NCBI GenBank assembly: GCA_964501815.1 | Contig: CAZCUR010000003.1 | Coordinates: 1-64,000, forward strand | DNA length: 64,000 bases | Direction of reading: 5' to 3' | Source: Geothermobacter sp964501815 | GTDB lineage: Bacteria > Desulfobacterota > Desulfuromonadia > Desulfuromonadales > Geothermobacteraceae | Shown: piece by piece, positions 1 to 7,399 of the stretch | Numbering within the stretch: position 1 is the first letter of the stretch | Layout: the number at the start of each line of letters is the position of its first letter | Translations under genes and position numbers: made by a program | The notes under the pieces: generated by a model | What the model saw: only the letters and a program-made list of their open reading frames with translations | Told to the model about the DNA's origin: nothing | Databases searched by the model: none

Positions 1-71
1 AGGAGCACATCCGCCAGCCGCACCTGGCCGAGGCGATTCAGTACCGCGGGCTGGACCGGAAGTTGGGGTGA
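1..71 (+). CDS. C-terminal end of a YifB/ComM-type Mg-chelatase-like ATPase (partial)
   Basis: The window opens inside a gene. From base 3 the frame reads EHIRQPHLAEAIQYRGLDRK followed by LG and a TGA stop at 69-71. The pattern I-x-x-x-H-L-A-E-A-I-Q-Y-R-x-L-D-R is how YifB/ComM proteins (AAA+ Mg-chelatase-like, linked to natural transformation and branch migration) usually end. Only about 22 residues are visible, so the family rests on this signature; the ATPase core lies outside the window. Confidence 0.75.
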   Translation, partial: EHIRQPHLAEAIQYRGLDRKLG

Positions 72-79
72 GGTTCGAC

Positions 80-108
80 TTGACCAGGCCGGCACCCCAA
101 AGATAGAG
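80..108 (+). promoter_or_regulatory. possible sigma-70 promoter for the toxin-antitoxin pair
   Basis: TTGACC at 80-85 is a good -35 box. Seventeen bases later ATAGAG (103-108) is a weak -10. It lies 35 bases before the antitoxin start, in the only gap upstream of the pair. Weak support. Confidence 0.3.
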
Positions 109-142
109 TATTACCAAAATCCTTACCTGCTTTGGAGTTGCC

Positions 143-373
143 ATGAAAGTCACGATCAAGGGGCAGGTCACCATCCCCAAGCACATCCGGGACAAGCTCG
201 GTATCAGACCTCTGGAAGAGGTCGAATTCATTGAGGAGCGCGGCCGGGTTTTTCTGGTGAAAAAGACCGGCACGGCAACCAGGGAGGGGAGCAGATTCAC
301 CCAGCTGCGCGGCAAAGCTTCGGCAAGCCTGAGCACCGAGGAGATCATGAACCTGACCCGGGGACAGGAATGA
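143..373 (+). CDS. AbrB/SpoVT-fold antitoxin (VapB-like)
   Basis: A 76-residue protein starting with the swapped-hairpin AbrB motif: VTIKGQVTIPKHIRDKLGI at residues 3-21 matches the family pattern T-x-K-G-Q-V-T-I-P-x-x-I-R-x-x-L-G-I. The second half is variable and charged, as expected for the toxin-neutralising tail. GGAG eight bases before the ATG supports the start. The stop overlaps the following PIN-domain gene by four bases (ATGA), the usual coupling of antitoxin to toxin. By family knowledge it binds its own promoter and neutralises the adjacent VapC. It may equally be called AbrB-type VapB or MazE-like. Confidence 0.85.
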   Translation: MKVTIKGQVTIPKHIRDKLGIRPLEEVEFIEERGRVFLVKKTGTATREGSRFTQLRGKASASLSTEEIMNLTRGQE

Positions 374-780
374 AGGGCGTTCTGGTTGACTCCAATGTTA
401 TCCTTGACCTGGTCACGGACGATCCCCGTTGGGGCGACTGGTCCGAGTCGATGCTGTCGCATTACGAGCGTCTGGGTGCCCTGTTTATCAACGACCTGAT
501 TTTCGCCGAGGTCTCCATCGGCTTTGAGCGGATCGAAGAGTGCGATGAAACGCTCCACAAAGGGGGCTTCCAATCGCTCCCCATACCCAGGGAAGCTCTT
601 TTTCTTGCCGGAAAAGTTTTTCTGCGGTATCGCCGCGCCGGCGGCAACCGAACAGCCCCCCTGCCCGATTTTTTCATCGGGGCCCACGCCGCGGTCTCTG
701 ACCTGCCGCTTTTGACCCGGGACACCCGCCGTTACCGGACCTATTTCCCAACTGTTGAACTCATTTGCCCCACACAGTGA
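370..780 (+). CDS. PIN-domain ribonuclease toxin (VapC-like)
   Basis: A 136-residue PIN-domain protein. The N-terminus reads VLVDSNVILDLVTDDP with the first catalytic Asp at residue 7. An acidic residue falls in FAEVSIGF near residue 45. The C-terminal acidic cluster is in LPDFFIGAHAAV and in LLTRDTRRY near residue 117. These are the Mg-binding acidic residues of PIN nucleases. Family knowledge says such toxins cleave tRNA or rRNA when freed from the antitoxin. The start overlaps the antitoxin stop by four bases, so the pair is translationally coupled. The actual RNA target cannot be predicted from sequence. Confidence 0.85.
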   Translation: MKGVLVDSNVILDLVTDDPRWGDWSESMLSHYERLGALFINDLIFAEVSIGFERIEECDETLHKGGFQSLPIPREALFLAGKVFLRYRRAGGNRTAPLPDFFIGAHAAVSDLPLLTRDTRRYRTYFPTVELICPTQ

Positions 781-914
781 GCCCTCCCCCCTGCACACCC
801 CGTGGATGAAAAACAGGGCTGCCGCAATCAGCCCTGGCCATTTCATGCGATTTTTTATATATTGAAGTCTCCGGGAGGCCTGTTCTTCCCAAACACAACC
901 CAAGGAGACGACCG

Positions 915-1193
915 ATGAAGATTACCGATGCGGCGCGCAAGGCTCTCGAGGAGATCCTGGCGGCCAACCCGGGCAAGATGCTGCGGGTGAAAATCGAAGG
1001 CTTTGGCTGAGGCGGTCCCCGCCTGGGACTGGCTCTGGACGAGCCGGACGACAAGCAGATGCACGACGTCGACGGGGTGCAGCTGCTGATGGACCCGATG
1101 ACCCATACCCTGTCGCAGGACCAGGTCATCGACTATGTCGACACCCCGCAGGGCTCCGGTTTCAAGATCGGCGCCGCGTCGGGCTGCTGCTGA
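915..1193 (+). CDS. HesB/IscA-like selenoprotein with in-frame UGA (Sec)
   Basis: Read with the TGA at 1008-1010 as selenocysteine, this gives a continuous 92-residue HesB/IscA-type protein. Before the TGA it reads MKITDAARKALEEILAAN and continues to KIEGFG; after it GGPRLGLALDEPDDK. The C-terminus is GSGFKIGAASGCC. IscA-fold proteins hold a metal or Fe-S cluster with one Cys near residue 35 and two at the C-terminus; here residue 32 (Sec) takes the first position and the Cys91-Cys92 pair ends the chain. AAGGAG lies seven bases before the ATG. HesB-like proteins are an established prokaryotic selenoprotein family. Conventional gene calling would break or miss this gene. A hairpin follows the TGA, and a strong terminator follows the stop. 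Function beyond Fe-S or redox chemistry is unknown. Confidence 0.88.
1008..1047 (+). promoter_or_regulatory. putative bacterial SECIS hairpin after the Sec UGA
   Basis: Directly 3' of the TGA (1008-1010) are two foldable segments. GGCGG-TCC-CCGCC (1011-1023) is a tight hairpin. CTGGCT / AGCCGG (1029-1034 with 1042-1047) closes a seven-base loop, CTGGACG. The second loop sits about 25 bases after the UGA, within the range used by bacterial SECIS elements to recruit SelB. Which fold forms is inference. Confidence 0.6.
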
Positions 1194-1207
1194 GCCCGTT
1201 TGACTGC

Positions 1208-1239
1208 AAAAAGCCCCGGGCATTGCCCCGGGGCTTTTT
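1208..1239. terminator. bidirectional intrinsic terminator
   Basis: A 13-bp perfect stem (1208-1220 with 1227-1239) begins with five A and ends with five T, so it works in both directions. It lies between the convergent selenoprotein gene and clpB and would end both transcripts. Confidence 0.9.
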
Positions 1240-1262
1240 GCGTTTGGGGTCCAAGCGCGCCG

Positions 1263-3857
1263 TCACTCCACCTCTGCCCGGGCGATGGCGGTGAAGGCGA
1301 GGCGGTCGCCGTCGACCTCGACCCGGATGGTGTCGCCGGGCATGAACCTGCCGGCCAGAATCTCCTGGGCCAGGGGATTCTCCAGCTGCTGCTGGATGGC
1401 GCGCTTGAGCGGTCGGGCGCCGTAGACCGGATCGAAGCCGGCCTCGCCCAGCCGGTCCAGGGCCTCCTCGGTCACTTCCAGGCCGAGTTCGCGCGCTTCC
1501 AGGCGGCGGCGCAGCTGGTCGATCTGGATGTCGGCGATGGCACGGATCTGCTCCTTGACCAGCGGATGGAAGACAACGATTTCGTCGAGGCGGTTGACGA
1601 ACTCGGGCCGGAAATGCTGCCCGACCACTTCCATCACCGCCGCCTTCATTCGGGCGTAGTTCTCCTCGCCGGCCAGCTCCTGAATCAGCTGGGAGCCGAG
1701 GTTGGAGGTCATGACCACCACGGTATTGCGGAAATCGACCGTGCGTCCCTGGCCGTCGGTCAGCCGGCCGTCGTCCAGCACCTGCAGCAGCACGTTGAAG
1801 ACGTCAGGATGCGCCTTTTCGACTTCGTCGAGCAGGATGACCGAATAGGGCCGGCGCCGCACCGCCTCGGTCAGGTAGCCGCCTTCGTCGTAGCCGACAT
1901 AGCCGGGGGGCGCGCCGATGAGCCGGGCGACCGAGTGTTTTTCCATGAACTCGGACATGTCGATGCGCACCATCGCCTCTTCGGTGTCGAACAGAAACTC
2001 GGCCAGCGCCTTGCACAGCTCGGTCTTGCCGACCCCGGTGGGGCCGAGGAAGAGGAAGGAGCCGTTGGGCCGGTTGGGATCGGACAGTCCGGCGCGCGAA
2101 CGGCGGATGGCGTCGGCCACCGCCCTGACCGCCTCGTCCTGGCCGATGACCCGGCGGTGCAGTTCCTGTTCCATGCGCAGCAGCTTGTCGCGTTCGCCTT
2201 CGAGCATCTTGGCGACCGGGATACCGGTCCAGCGTGACACCACCTGGGCAATCTCCTCGGCGGTCACCTTGTTGCTGAGCAGGCGGAATTCCTGCTGCTC
2301 GGCACGCTGGGCCTGCTGCAGCGCCTTTTCCAGTTCGGGGATACGCCCGTACTGCAGCTCGGCCAGCCGCTCCAGGTCGTTGGCGCGCCGGGCCGCCTCC
2401 ATCTCCAGCCGGGTGCGTTCCAGCTCCTCCTTGAGCTGGGCCGTCCCCTGCAGGGCGGCCTTTTCCGCCTTCCACACCTCTTCGAGATCGGCGTACTCGC
2501 GCTCGAGCCGTTCGATCTCCTCCTCAAGCTTCTTCAAGCGTTCCTTGCTGGCCGGATCGGTCTCCTTGCGCACTGCCTCGCGCTCGATCTTCAGCTGCAC
2601 CAGGCGCCGGTCGAGCCGGTCCATCTCCTCGGGCAGGGAGTCGATCTCCATGCGCAGGCGCGCCGCGGCCTCGTCGATCAGGTCGATGGCCTTGTCGGGC
2701 AGCTGGCGGTCGGAAATATAGCGGTGCGACAGGGTGGCGGCGGCCACCAGGGCCGGGTCGGTGATCTCGACACCGTGGTGCACCTCGTAGCGTTCCTTCA
2801 GGCCGCGCAGGATGGCGATGGTGTCCTCGACGCTCGGCTCGTCGACCAGCACCTTCTGGAAGCGCCGCTCAAGGGCGGCGTCCTTCTCGACGTACTTGCG
2901 GTATTCATCCAGGGTGGTGGCGCCAACGCAGTGCAGCTCACCCCGGGCCAGGGCCGGCTTGAGCATGTTGCCGGCGTCCATCGAACCTTCGGCCTTGCCG
3001 GCGCCCACCATGGTGTGCAGCTCGTCGATGAACAGGATGATCTGCCCTTCCTGCTGCGACAGCTCCTTGAGCACCGCCTTGAGGCGTTCCTCGAATTCGC
3101 CGCGATACTTGGCACCGGCGATCAGCGCGCCCATGTCGAGCGCGAGCAGGCGCTTGTTCTTCAGCCCCTCGGGGACCTCGCCGTTGACGATGCGCTGGGC
3201 CAGCCCCTCGACGATGGCGGTCTTGCCGACCCCCGGCTCGCCGATGAGCACCGGGTTGTTCTTGGTGCGCCGCTGCAGCACCTGGATGGTGCGGCGGATC
3301 TCGTCGTCGCGGCCGATGACCGGATCGAGCTTGCCCTGCTCGGCCCGGGCGGTCAGGTCGATACAGTACTTCTCCAGCGCCTGGCGCTGGTCTTCGGCGT
3401 TGGGATCATCGACACTCTGGCCGCCGCGAATCGCCTCGATCGCCTGCTCGATGGCCTCGCGCCGGGCGCCGGCCTGACGCAGAATCTCACCGATACGCCC
3501 CTGGTCCTCGACCGCCGCGAGCAGAAAGAGTTCGCTGGAGATGTACTGGTCCTTGCGTTTTTGCGCCAGCTTGTCGGTTTGGTTCAACAGCCGGGTCAGG
3601 TCGTTGGAGGCGTAGATATCCCCGCCGCCTCCCTCGACCCGCGGCAGGCGGTCGAGTTCCTGCCCCAGGCTGGAGCGCAGCTGGCTGAGATTCACACCGG
3701 CCCGCTGCAGCAGCGGCCGGACGGTGCCGTCCTCCTGGTCGAGCAGGGCCAGCAGCAGGTGGACCGGTTCGATGACCTGGTGGTCGCGGCCCAGAGCCAG
3801 GCTCTGGGCGTCCTGCAGCGCCTGCTGGAATTTGCTGGTCAATCGGTCCATGCGCAT
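1263..3857 (-). CDS. clpB: ClpB disaggregase
   Basis: A full-length (about 864 residues) AAA+ disaggregase that, with DnaK/DnaJ/GrpE, pulls polypeptides out of cytosolic aggregates. The order is an N-terminal Clp repeat domain, NBD1 with Walker A GEPGVGKT near residue 206 and Walker B LFIDELHT, the long charged coiled-coil middle domain that separates ClpB from ClpA/ClpC, NBD2 with GPTGVGKTE, and the ClpB C-terminal domain. Several in-frame starts exist between 3866 and 3851; ATG at 3857 is preferred because GAGGTG lies six bases upstream. A heat-shock-type promoter candidate lies upstream. Convergent with the selenoprotein gene. Confidence 0.97.
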   Translation of the reverse strand: MRMDRLTSKFQQALQDAQSLALGRDHQVIEPVHLLLALLDQEDGTVRPLLQRAGVNLSQLRSSLGQELDRLPRVEGGGGDIYASNDLTRLLNQTDKLAQKRKDQYISSELFLLAAVEDQGRIGEILRQAGARREAIEQAIEAIRGGQSVDDPNAEDQRQALEKYCIDLTARAEQGKLDPVIGRDDEIRRTIQVLQRRTKNNPVLIGEPGVGKTAIVEGLAQRIVNGEVPEGLKNKRLLALDMGALIAGAKYRGEFEERLKAVLKELSQQEGQIILFIDELHTMVGAGKAEGSMDAGNMLKPALARGELHCVGATTLDEYRKYVEKDAALERRFQKVLVDEPSVEDTIAILRGLKERYEVHHGVEITDPALVAAATLSHRYISDRQLPDKAIDLIDEAAARLRMEIDSLPEEMDRLDRRLVQLKIEREAVRKETDPASKERLKKLEEEIERLEREYADLEEVWKAEKAALQGTAQLKEELERTRLEMEAARRANDLERLAELQYGRIPELEKALQQAQRAEQQEFRLLSNKVTAEEIAQVVSRWTGIPVAKMLEGERDKLLRMEQELHRRVIGQDEAVRAVADAIRRSRAGLSDPNRPNGSFLFLGPTGVGKTELCKALAEFLFDTEEAMVRIDMSEFMEKHSVARLIGAPPGYVGYDEGGYLTEAVRRRPYSVILLDEVEKAHPDVFNVLLQVLDDGRLTDGQGRTVDFRNTVVVMTSNLGSQLIQELAGEENYARMKAAVMEVVGQHFRPEFVNRLDEIVVFHPLVKEQIRAIADIQIDQLRRRLEARELGLEVTEEALDRLGEAGFDPVYGARPLKRAIQQQLENPLAQEILAGRFMPGDTIRVEVDGDRLAFTAIARAEVE

Positions 3858-3899
3858 GGGCATCACCTCGTTTCATCAGATTGTCCGCCGCACAGACAA

Positions 3900-3927
3900 G
3901 CATACGGCAGCCCGCGGCTATCTCAAG
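3900..3927 (-). promoter_or_regulatory. possible sigma-32 heat-shock promoter for clpB
   Basis: On the minus strand CTTGAGA (3927-3921) is followed 13 bases later by CCGTATGC (3907-3900), close to the sigma-32 pattern CTTGAAA-N13-15-CCCCATNT. The position, about 40 bases before the clpB start, fits. Moderate support from motif and context only. Confidence 0.42.
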
Positions 3928-4081
3928 CCGACCTGTCGCAGGGCGGCGGCAGACAGGGAAGGTTTCAAGGGACATGCCAGCGGCCAAATGCCATCCGCAG
4001 GGCGCTCCGGCGGGATTTTTACGGAATGTTCAGGGCTTGCAACGTCGCAACCTTAAGGGGCCGGACAGGCTGCGACAGACA

Positions 4082-4669
4082 TCAGGGGGCCAGACGCTCC
4101 CGTAACCACCGGCCCGCCTCACGTCGGTAGCGGATACGGTCATGCAGGCGATGGTCACGCTCCTGCCAGAATTCGATGACCTCCGGATCGACCCGGTAGC
4201 CGCCCCAGTGCGGCGGTCTGGGGACCGCGCCGCCCGCGAACCTGGCCTCGAACTGCGCCACGCGCTTCTCCAGAAAGGCCCGGTCGGGGATGACCTCGCT
4301 CTGGGGCGAGGCATGGGCGCCGATCTGGCTGCCGCGCGGCCGGTCGGCAAAGTAGCGGTCGGACTCGCGCTCGGTCACCGGCGCCACCGCCCCCTCAACC
4401 CGCACCTGGCGCTGTGCCGCCGGCCAGTGGAAGACCAGGGCGGCGCGGGGATTGTCCGCCAGCTCCTGTCCCTTGCGGCTGCTGCGGTTGCTGTAGAAGA
4501 CAAAGCCGCGATCATCGAGGCCGCGCAAAAGGACGATACGCGCCGAGGGTCGCCCATCCGCCGTGGCCGTCGCCAGGGTCATCTCCTCGGGATGGCGGAC
4601 TCCCGCGCGCAGCGCCTCGTCGTACCACTGGCGAAACAACAGAATGGGATCGGCCGGAAAGGACTCCAT
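4082..4669 (-). CDS. pdxH: pyridoxamine/pyridoxine 5'-phosphate oxidase
   Basis: An FMN-dependent oxidase making pyridoxal 5'-phosphate in the cytosol. Family motifs visible are PSARIVLLRGLDDRGFVFYS (FMN and substrate binding), NPRAALVFHWP, RQVRVEG, GSQIGAHASPQS, PPHWGGYRV and the C-terminal FWQERDHRLHDR. The start at 4669 has AGGAG seven bases upstream and gives 195 residues, slightly shorter than the E. coli enzyme at its N-terminus. It stands alone: clpB is upstream of a separate gap on one side, and a gene remnant lies just before its start. Confidence 0.96.
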   Translation of the reverse strand: MESFPADPILLFRQWYDEALRAGVRHPEEMTLATATADGRPSARIVLLRGLDDRGFVFYSNRSSRKGQELADNPRAALVFHWPAAQRQVRVEGAVAPVTERESDRYFADRPRGSQIGAHASPQSEVIPDRAFLEKRVAQFEARFAGGAVPRPPHWGGYRVDPEVIEFWQERDHRLHDRIRYRREAGRWLRERLAP

Positions 4670-4688
4670 CATACTGCTCCTGCTCCGC

Positions 4689-4757
4689 TTAAGGCCTGCG
4701 CCCGCGCACAATGCCGCCGGGAGCCAGAGCTCCGGCGGTGTGCGGGCGCACGCTTAA
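4689..4757. repeat. long imperfect palindrome between pdxH and the methyltransferase remnant
   Basis: TTAAG, TGCGCCCGC and CCGCCGG arms on the left recur as their reverse complements on the right around a CAG centre near 4725, with small internal mismatches. It may be a REP-like element or a deletion junction; there is no T-run, so it is not a typical terminator. Confidence 0.6.
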
Positions 4758-4862
4758 AGGACTGAACAGGTCGAGCTTGACGCCGGCGTGCAGGGCGCAG
4801 GTCGCCCAGTAGCTGCCGGAAAGCTTCAGCAGTTCGGCGGGATTCCAGTTGTGCTGTTCCAT
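4689..4862 (-). pseudogene. truncated N-terminus of an O-methyltransferase-like protein
   Basis: From an ATG at 4862, with GGGAGG upstream, a 57-codon frame reads MEQHNWNPAELLKLSGSYWA then TCALHAGVKLDLFSPLS. This resembles the N-terminal dimerisation segment of acetylserotonin/hydroxyindole-type O-methyltransferases, in which a helix containing L-x-L-S-G-S-Y-W precedes A-x-x-L-D-L-F. The similarity stops near residue 36, and the rest is low-complexity sequence lying inside a long palindrome, ending at TAA. The SAM-binding domain is absent, so this looks like a deletion remnant with its start site still intact. Family assignment is by memory of the motif. Confidence 0.55.
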
Positions 4863-5108
4863 GGGAACCTCCCGGAGTCATGACCTGACCAGGCTAAGGC
4901 AAGATTACCACAAGCAACGCCCGGCCGGGGCGCCACAGCCACGCAACACCCGCTTCGGCTACAATGAAACCAGAAAGGGGATAGGCGCTTTCCGGCATTC
5001 CCGAACGCTTCGTCACCGGATTGAACGGGCACGAGGAGCTGGTGGCCCTTGCCGAACAGCTGGCCGATGCCGTGGTTCGGGAGGCCGGCCAAGGAAAGGA
5101 TGGATGAG

Positions 5109-5318
5109 ATGACCCGAGAGGAATTTGAACAGTTCTGCCGTCTCACCCCCAAGGGGACGGCCCTGACCCTCGACAACCGCGACCTGCATCTGCGCGGCCG
5201 CTTTGTCGGCTGTTTCGAGGGCGCCATCCTCGTCGAGGTCAACGGCAACGTCAGCCTCTGGCCCCATGAGACCTGCGCCGTCGAGCGCCGGGATGACCCC
5301 AGCCCCCGCTACAGCTGA
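5109..5318 (+). CDS. small conserved-looking protein of unknown function
   Basis: A 69-residue frame starting MTREEFEQFCRLTPKGTALT and ending ERRDDPSPRYS. Purine-rich AAGGAAAGG lies about nine bases before the ATG at 5109, better placed than for the in-frame ATG at 5100. The sequence alternates short beta-like stretches (LHLRGRFVG, AILVEVNG, VSLWP), suggesting a small beta-barrel or Sm-like fold, but I recognise no family. Its stop overlaps the end of the convergent radical SAM gene by ten bases. Codon use resembles the neighbours. Function unknown. Confidence 0.6.
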   Translation: MTREEFEQFCRLTPKGTALTLDNRDLHLRGRFVGCFEGAILVEVNGNVSLWPHETCAVERRDDPSPRYS

Positions 5319-6112
5319 GGGTCGGGTGTCTTCAGCACCAGGGTGCCGCAGCCGCCGTCGAGCCGGCGGCGCCAGCGGTTGGCGCGCCGCACGCTGAGCC
5401 CCCGGGCGCGCAACCTCTCATGAATGCGGTCGATGGCAGCCTGCGGCGGGCTCTGGCAGGGGCTGCCGGGAACCGGATTGCAGACCAGCAGGTGCAGGGT
5501 CAGGTCGGGATGGAGTTCAAGGCGCGCGGCGAGCCGATCCAGCTCCATCTCCGTGTCGTTTTCCCCACCCAGCAGCAGATAGTTGATGCCGATACGGCGC
5601 CGGGCCCGGCGCGACAGCCGCGGCAGCTCGGCATCCAGCAGGGCCCACAGGTCCCTGAAGTCGGGACCCTTCGGCACCATGCGTCGATGGGTCGCACGGC
5701 AACCGGCGTGCAGCGACAGCATCAGGCCGTTGTGCGGCCAGCGCAGCGCCTCGCGCAGCTTATTGAGGGGCTGGCCGGTGGTGGTCAGGGAAACCGGATA
5801 AGGGCTGTCGTGGATGAAGCGGGCCACTGTCTCGAAATTGTGCAGCGGCTCGCCGATGCCGGAGAGAGTCAGTCGCTCGATGGCGCAACCGGCCTGACGC
5901 ACCTGTTCGACCTGTTGCCACAACTCTTCAAGGTGCAGGTTGCGGCGAAACCCTTTTTTCCCCGAAGCACAGAAGGGACAGCCGAGGGCGCAACCGGCCT
6001 GGGTCGACAGGCAGAGAGTACCGCTCGGGTACCAGACCGCCTCAATGCGCAGCCCGTCGGCAAGCTCGACGGCAAAGCGCCGATTCATCATTGTCAGCCC
6101 TGTCCGATCCAT
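5309..6112 (-). CDS. short RlmN/Cfr-family radical SAM protein
   Basis: A radical SAM enzyme of the RlmN/Cfr type without the usual N-terminal accessory domain. With numbering from the upstream ATG at 6157, GTLC places the first catalytic Cys at 49, the CxxxCxxC cluster motif CALGCPFC gives C56, C60 and C63, and GGCGTLV near the C-terminus gives the second catalytic Cys at 270. LSGIGEPLHN matches the GxGEP SAM-binding motif. RlmN methylates A2503 of 23S rRNA and some tRNAs. Here all catalytic Cys are present, but the protein is roughly 80-100 residues shorter than RlmN, so the substrate may differ. ATG at 6112 or 6091 is likely; neither has a strong ribosome site. Confidence 0.8.
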   Translation of the reverse strand: MDRTGLTMMNRRFAVELADGLRIEAVWYPSGTLCLSTQAGCALGCPFCASGKKGFRRNLHLEELWQQVEQVRQAGCAIERLTLSGIGEPLHNFETVARFIHDSPYPVSLTTTGQPLNKLREALRWPHNGLMLSLHAGCRATHRRMVPKGPDFRDLWALLDAELPRLSRRARRRIGINYLLLGGENDTEMELDRLAARLELHPDLTLHLLVCNPVPGSPCQSPPQAAIDRIHERLRARGLSVRRANRWRRRLDGGCGTLVLKTPDPQL

Positions 6113-6169
6113 CGTCCGCATGCCTGGCATCATAGCAGGGCGCCCAGCGGTTGACATCCATGACAGCCC

Positions 6170-7114
6170 CTATTCCGAGAAGTCCACCGGCGTCTGCCGC
6201 CGTCGGTTGACGCTGAGAGTGAAGATATCCGGGCGGCTGTAATGGCCGACGATATCGAGGGCGCGCTTGGCCGCCGCGGCGGCCTCGAGGTCTATCTCGG
6301 CGGTCAGGATACCGGCCTCTCGGTGCAGGGGGCCGACGACCACCTGGCCGTCGGGGGCGATGACCAGTGAATCGCCCGGATTGACCCACTCATCCGGGTC
6401 AGGGTAGAGGTGCTCCCTGCCGGGCAGATCGGCGGGAATGTCGGAGACATGCATCAGGTTGCCGCAACCAATCACCCAGCAGCGCCCCTCGCGGGCGATG
6501 TGGCGCAGGCTCGCGATCCAGTCGTCTCCGCTGTCGTAGGTCGGGGCAATGTAGATTTCGACCCCCTCGGCGTAGAGGGCGTAGCGGGCCAGCGGCATGT
6601 AGTTCTCCCAGCAGAGCAACGCGCCGATGCGGCCTGCCGGTGTCTCGACCACCCGCAGGCCGCTGGCGTCGCCAAAGCCCCAGACCATCCGTTCGGGGTT
6701 GGTCGGCATCAGCTTGCGGTGGTGGTTGAGCAGGCGGCCGTCGGGGCCGATAACCAGGATGCTGTTGTACAGGGTCGCCCGACTCAGGCCGCTGTCACGC
6801 TCCTCGATACCGCAGACCACGGTGACCTGGTGTTGCCGCGCCGCCTGGTAAAGCGGCTCGAGCTGGTCGGAATCGAGCTGCACGGCATTGGCAAGCAGGC
6901 GCTGGTGCAGCGCCTCGCAGGCACCCCAGTCGCCGCCGGGACGCAGGCGCCAGATCCATGTCGGGTAGCCGGGAATGAAGGCCTCGGTGAAAACCACCAG
7001 TTCGGCGCCGCTGGCGGCGGCTTCGGCAACCTTGGCCGCCGCCAGCTCAACACTGGCTTGACGATCGAGAAAGGCCGGAGCGCTCTGCACTACGGCGAGG
7101 CGGGTCGGGGGCAT
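6170..7114 (-). CDS. nitrilase-family carbon-nitrogen hydrolase
   Basis: A 314-residue CN-hydrolase resembling aliphatic nitrilases, which convert nitriles to acids and ammonia, or cyanide hydratases. The Glu-Lys-Cys triad is visible: E44 in VVFTEAFIPGYP, K134 in HHRKLMPT and C168 in GALLCWENYMPLARY; the C-W-E-N-Y-M-P-L-x-R signature is typical of true nitrilases rather than amidases. AGGAG seven bases before the ATG at 7114 decides the start; the frame further upstream belongs to a gene remnant. The released ammonia could link it to nitrogen metabolism, but no substrate can be read from sequence. Confidence 0.92.
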   Translation of the reverse strand: MPPTRLAVVQSAPAFLDRQASVELAAAKVAEAAASGAELVVFTEAFIPGYPTWIWRLRPGGDWGACEALHQRLLANAVQLDSDQLEPLYQAARQHQVTVVCGIEERDSGLSRATLYNSILVIGPDGRLLNHHRKLMPTNPERMVWGFGDASGLRVVETPAGRIGALLCWENYMPLARYALYAEGVEIYIAPTYDSGDDWIASLRHIAREGRCWVIGCGNLMHVSDIPADLPGREHLYPDPDEWVNPGDSLVIAPDGQVVVGPLHREAGILTAEIDLEAAAAAKRALDIVGHYSRPDIFTLSVNRRRQTPVDFSE

Positions 7115-7143
7115 AAATACTCCTGGTCTGGATGGGTGGGCGA

Positions 7144-7354
7144 CTATGAGAACCGGACCACCGCGTAGCCCTGCTGCTGATAGCCGATTACCGAACGACC
7201 ACATCGATTGCGGGGATGACCGTTTTCGGATCGACCCCATCACCTTGAGGGCATAGGCACAGATCTCAAGATTCACCCCGTCCTTCTTCATCTCAAACAG
7301 GGTCTGCCGGAATTTCTGCACCTCGGCCCGTTCCGGGTCGTTGAAGGGGCTGGT
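7144..7354 (-). pseudogene. DsrE-like protein remnant with frameshifts
   Basis: Reading the minus strand from 7354 gives TSPFNDPERAEVQKFRQTLF, then EMKKDGVNLEICAYALKVMG, then a frame change at a run of four G (7235-7238) to VDPKTVIPAIDVV, then a second change near 7195 to VIGYQQQGYAVVRFS and a stop at 7144. Joined, this is the C-terminal half of a periplasmic DsrE/DsrF-like protein. The N-terminus and signal peptide are missing and two frameshifts interrupt the rest, so it is not expected to be functional. It sits between cupin and nitrilase genes on the same strand. Confidence 0.7.
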
Positions 7355-7399
7355 CCGTCACCTGACCATCACCTTCTAAATCATCTTTTTCGATCTACC

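Noticed and set aside
1200..4130. Long plus-strand frames opposite clpB
   Set aside because: Antisense shadows of clpB rich in Gly, Asp, His and Val; no start signal or family pattern.
4960..5105. A short plus-strand frame reading PERFVTGLNGHEELVALAEQ and onward
   Set aside because: It looks protein-like, but has no usable start codon with a ribosome site after the in-frame stop; possibly a gene remnant, not enough to call.
7115..7321. N-terminal extension of the nitrilase
   Set aside because: The extra residues belong to the DsrE-like remnant read in one of its frames; the ATG at 7114 has its own strong ribosome site.
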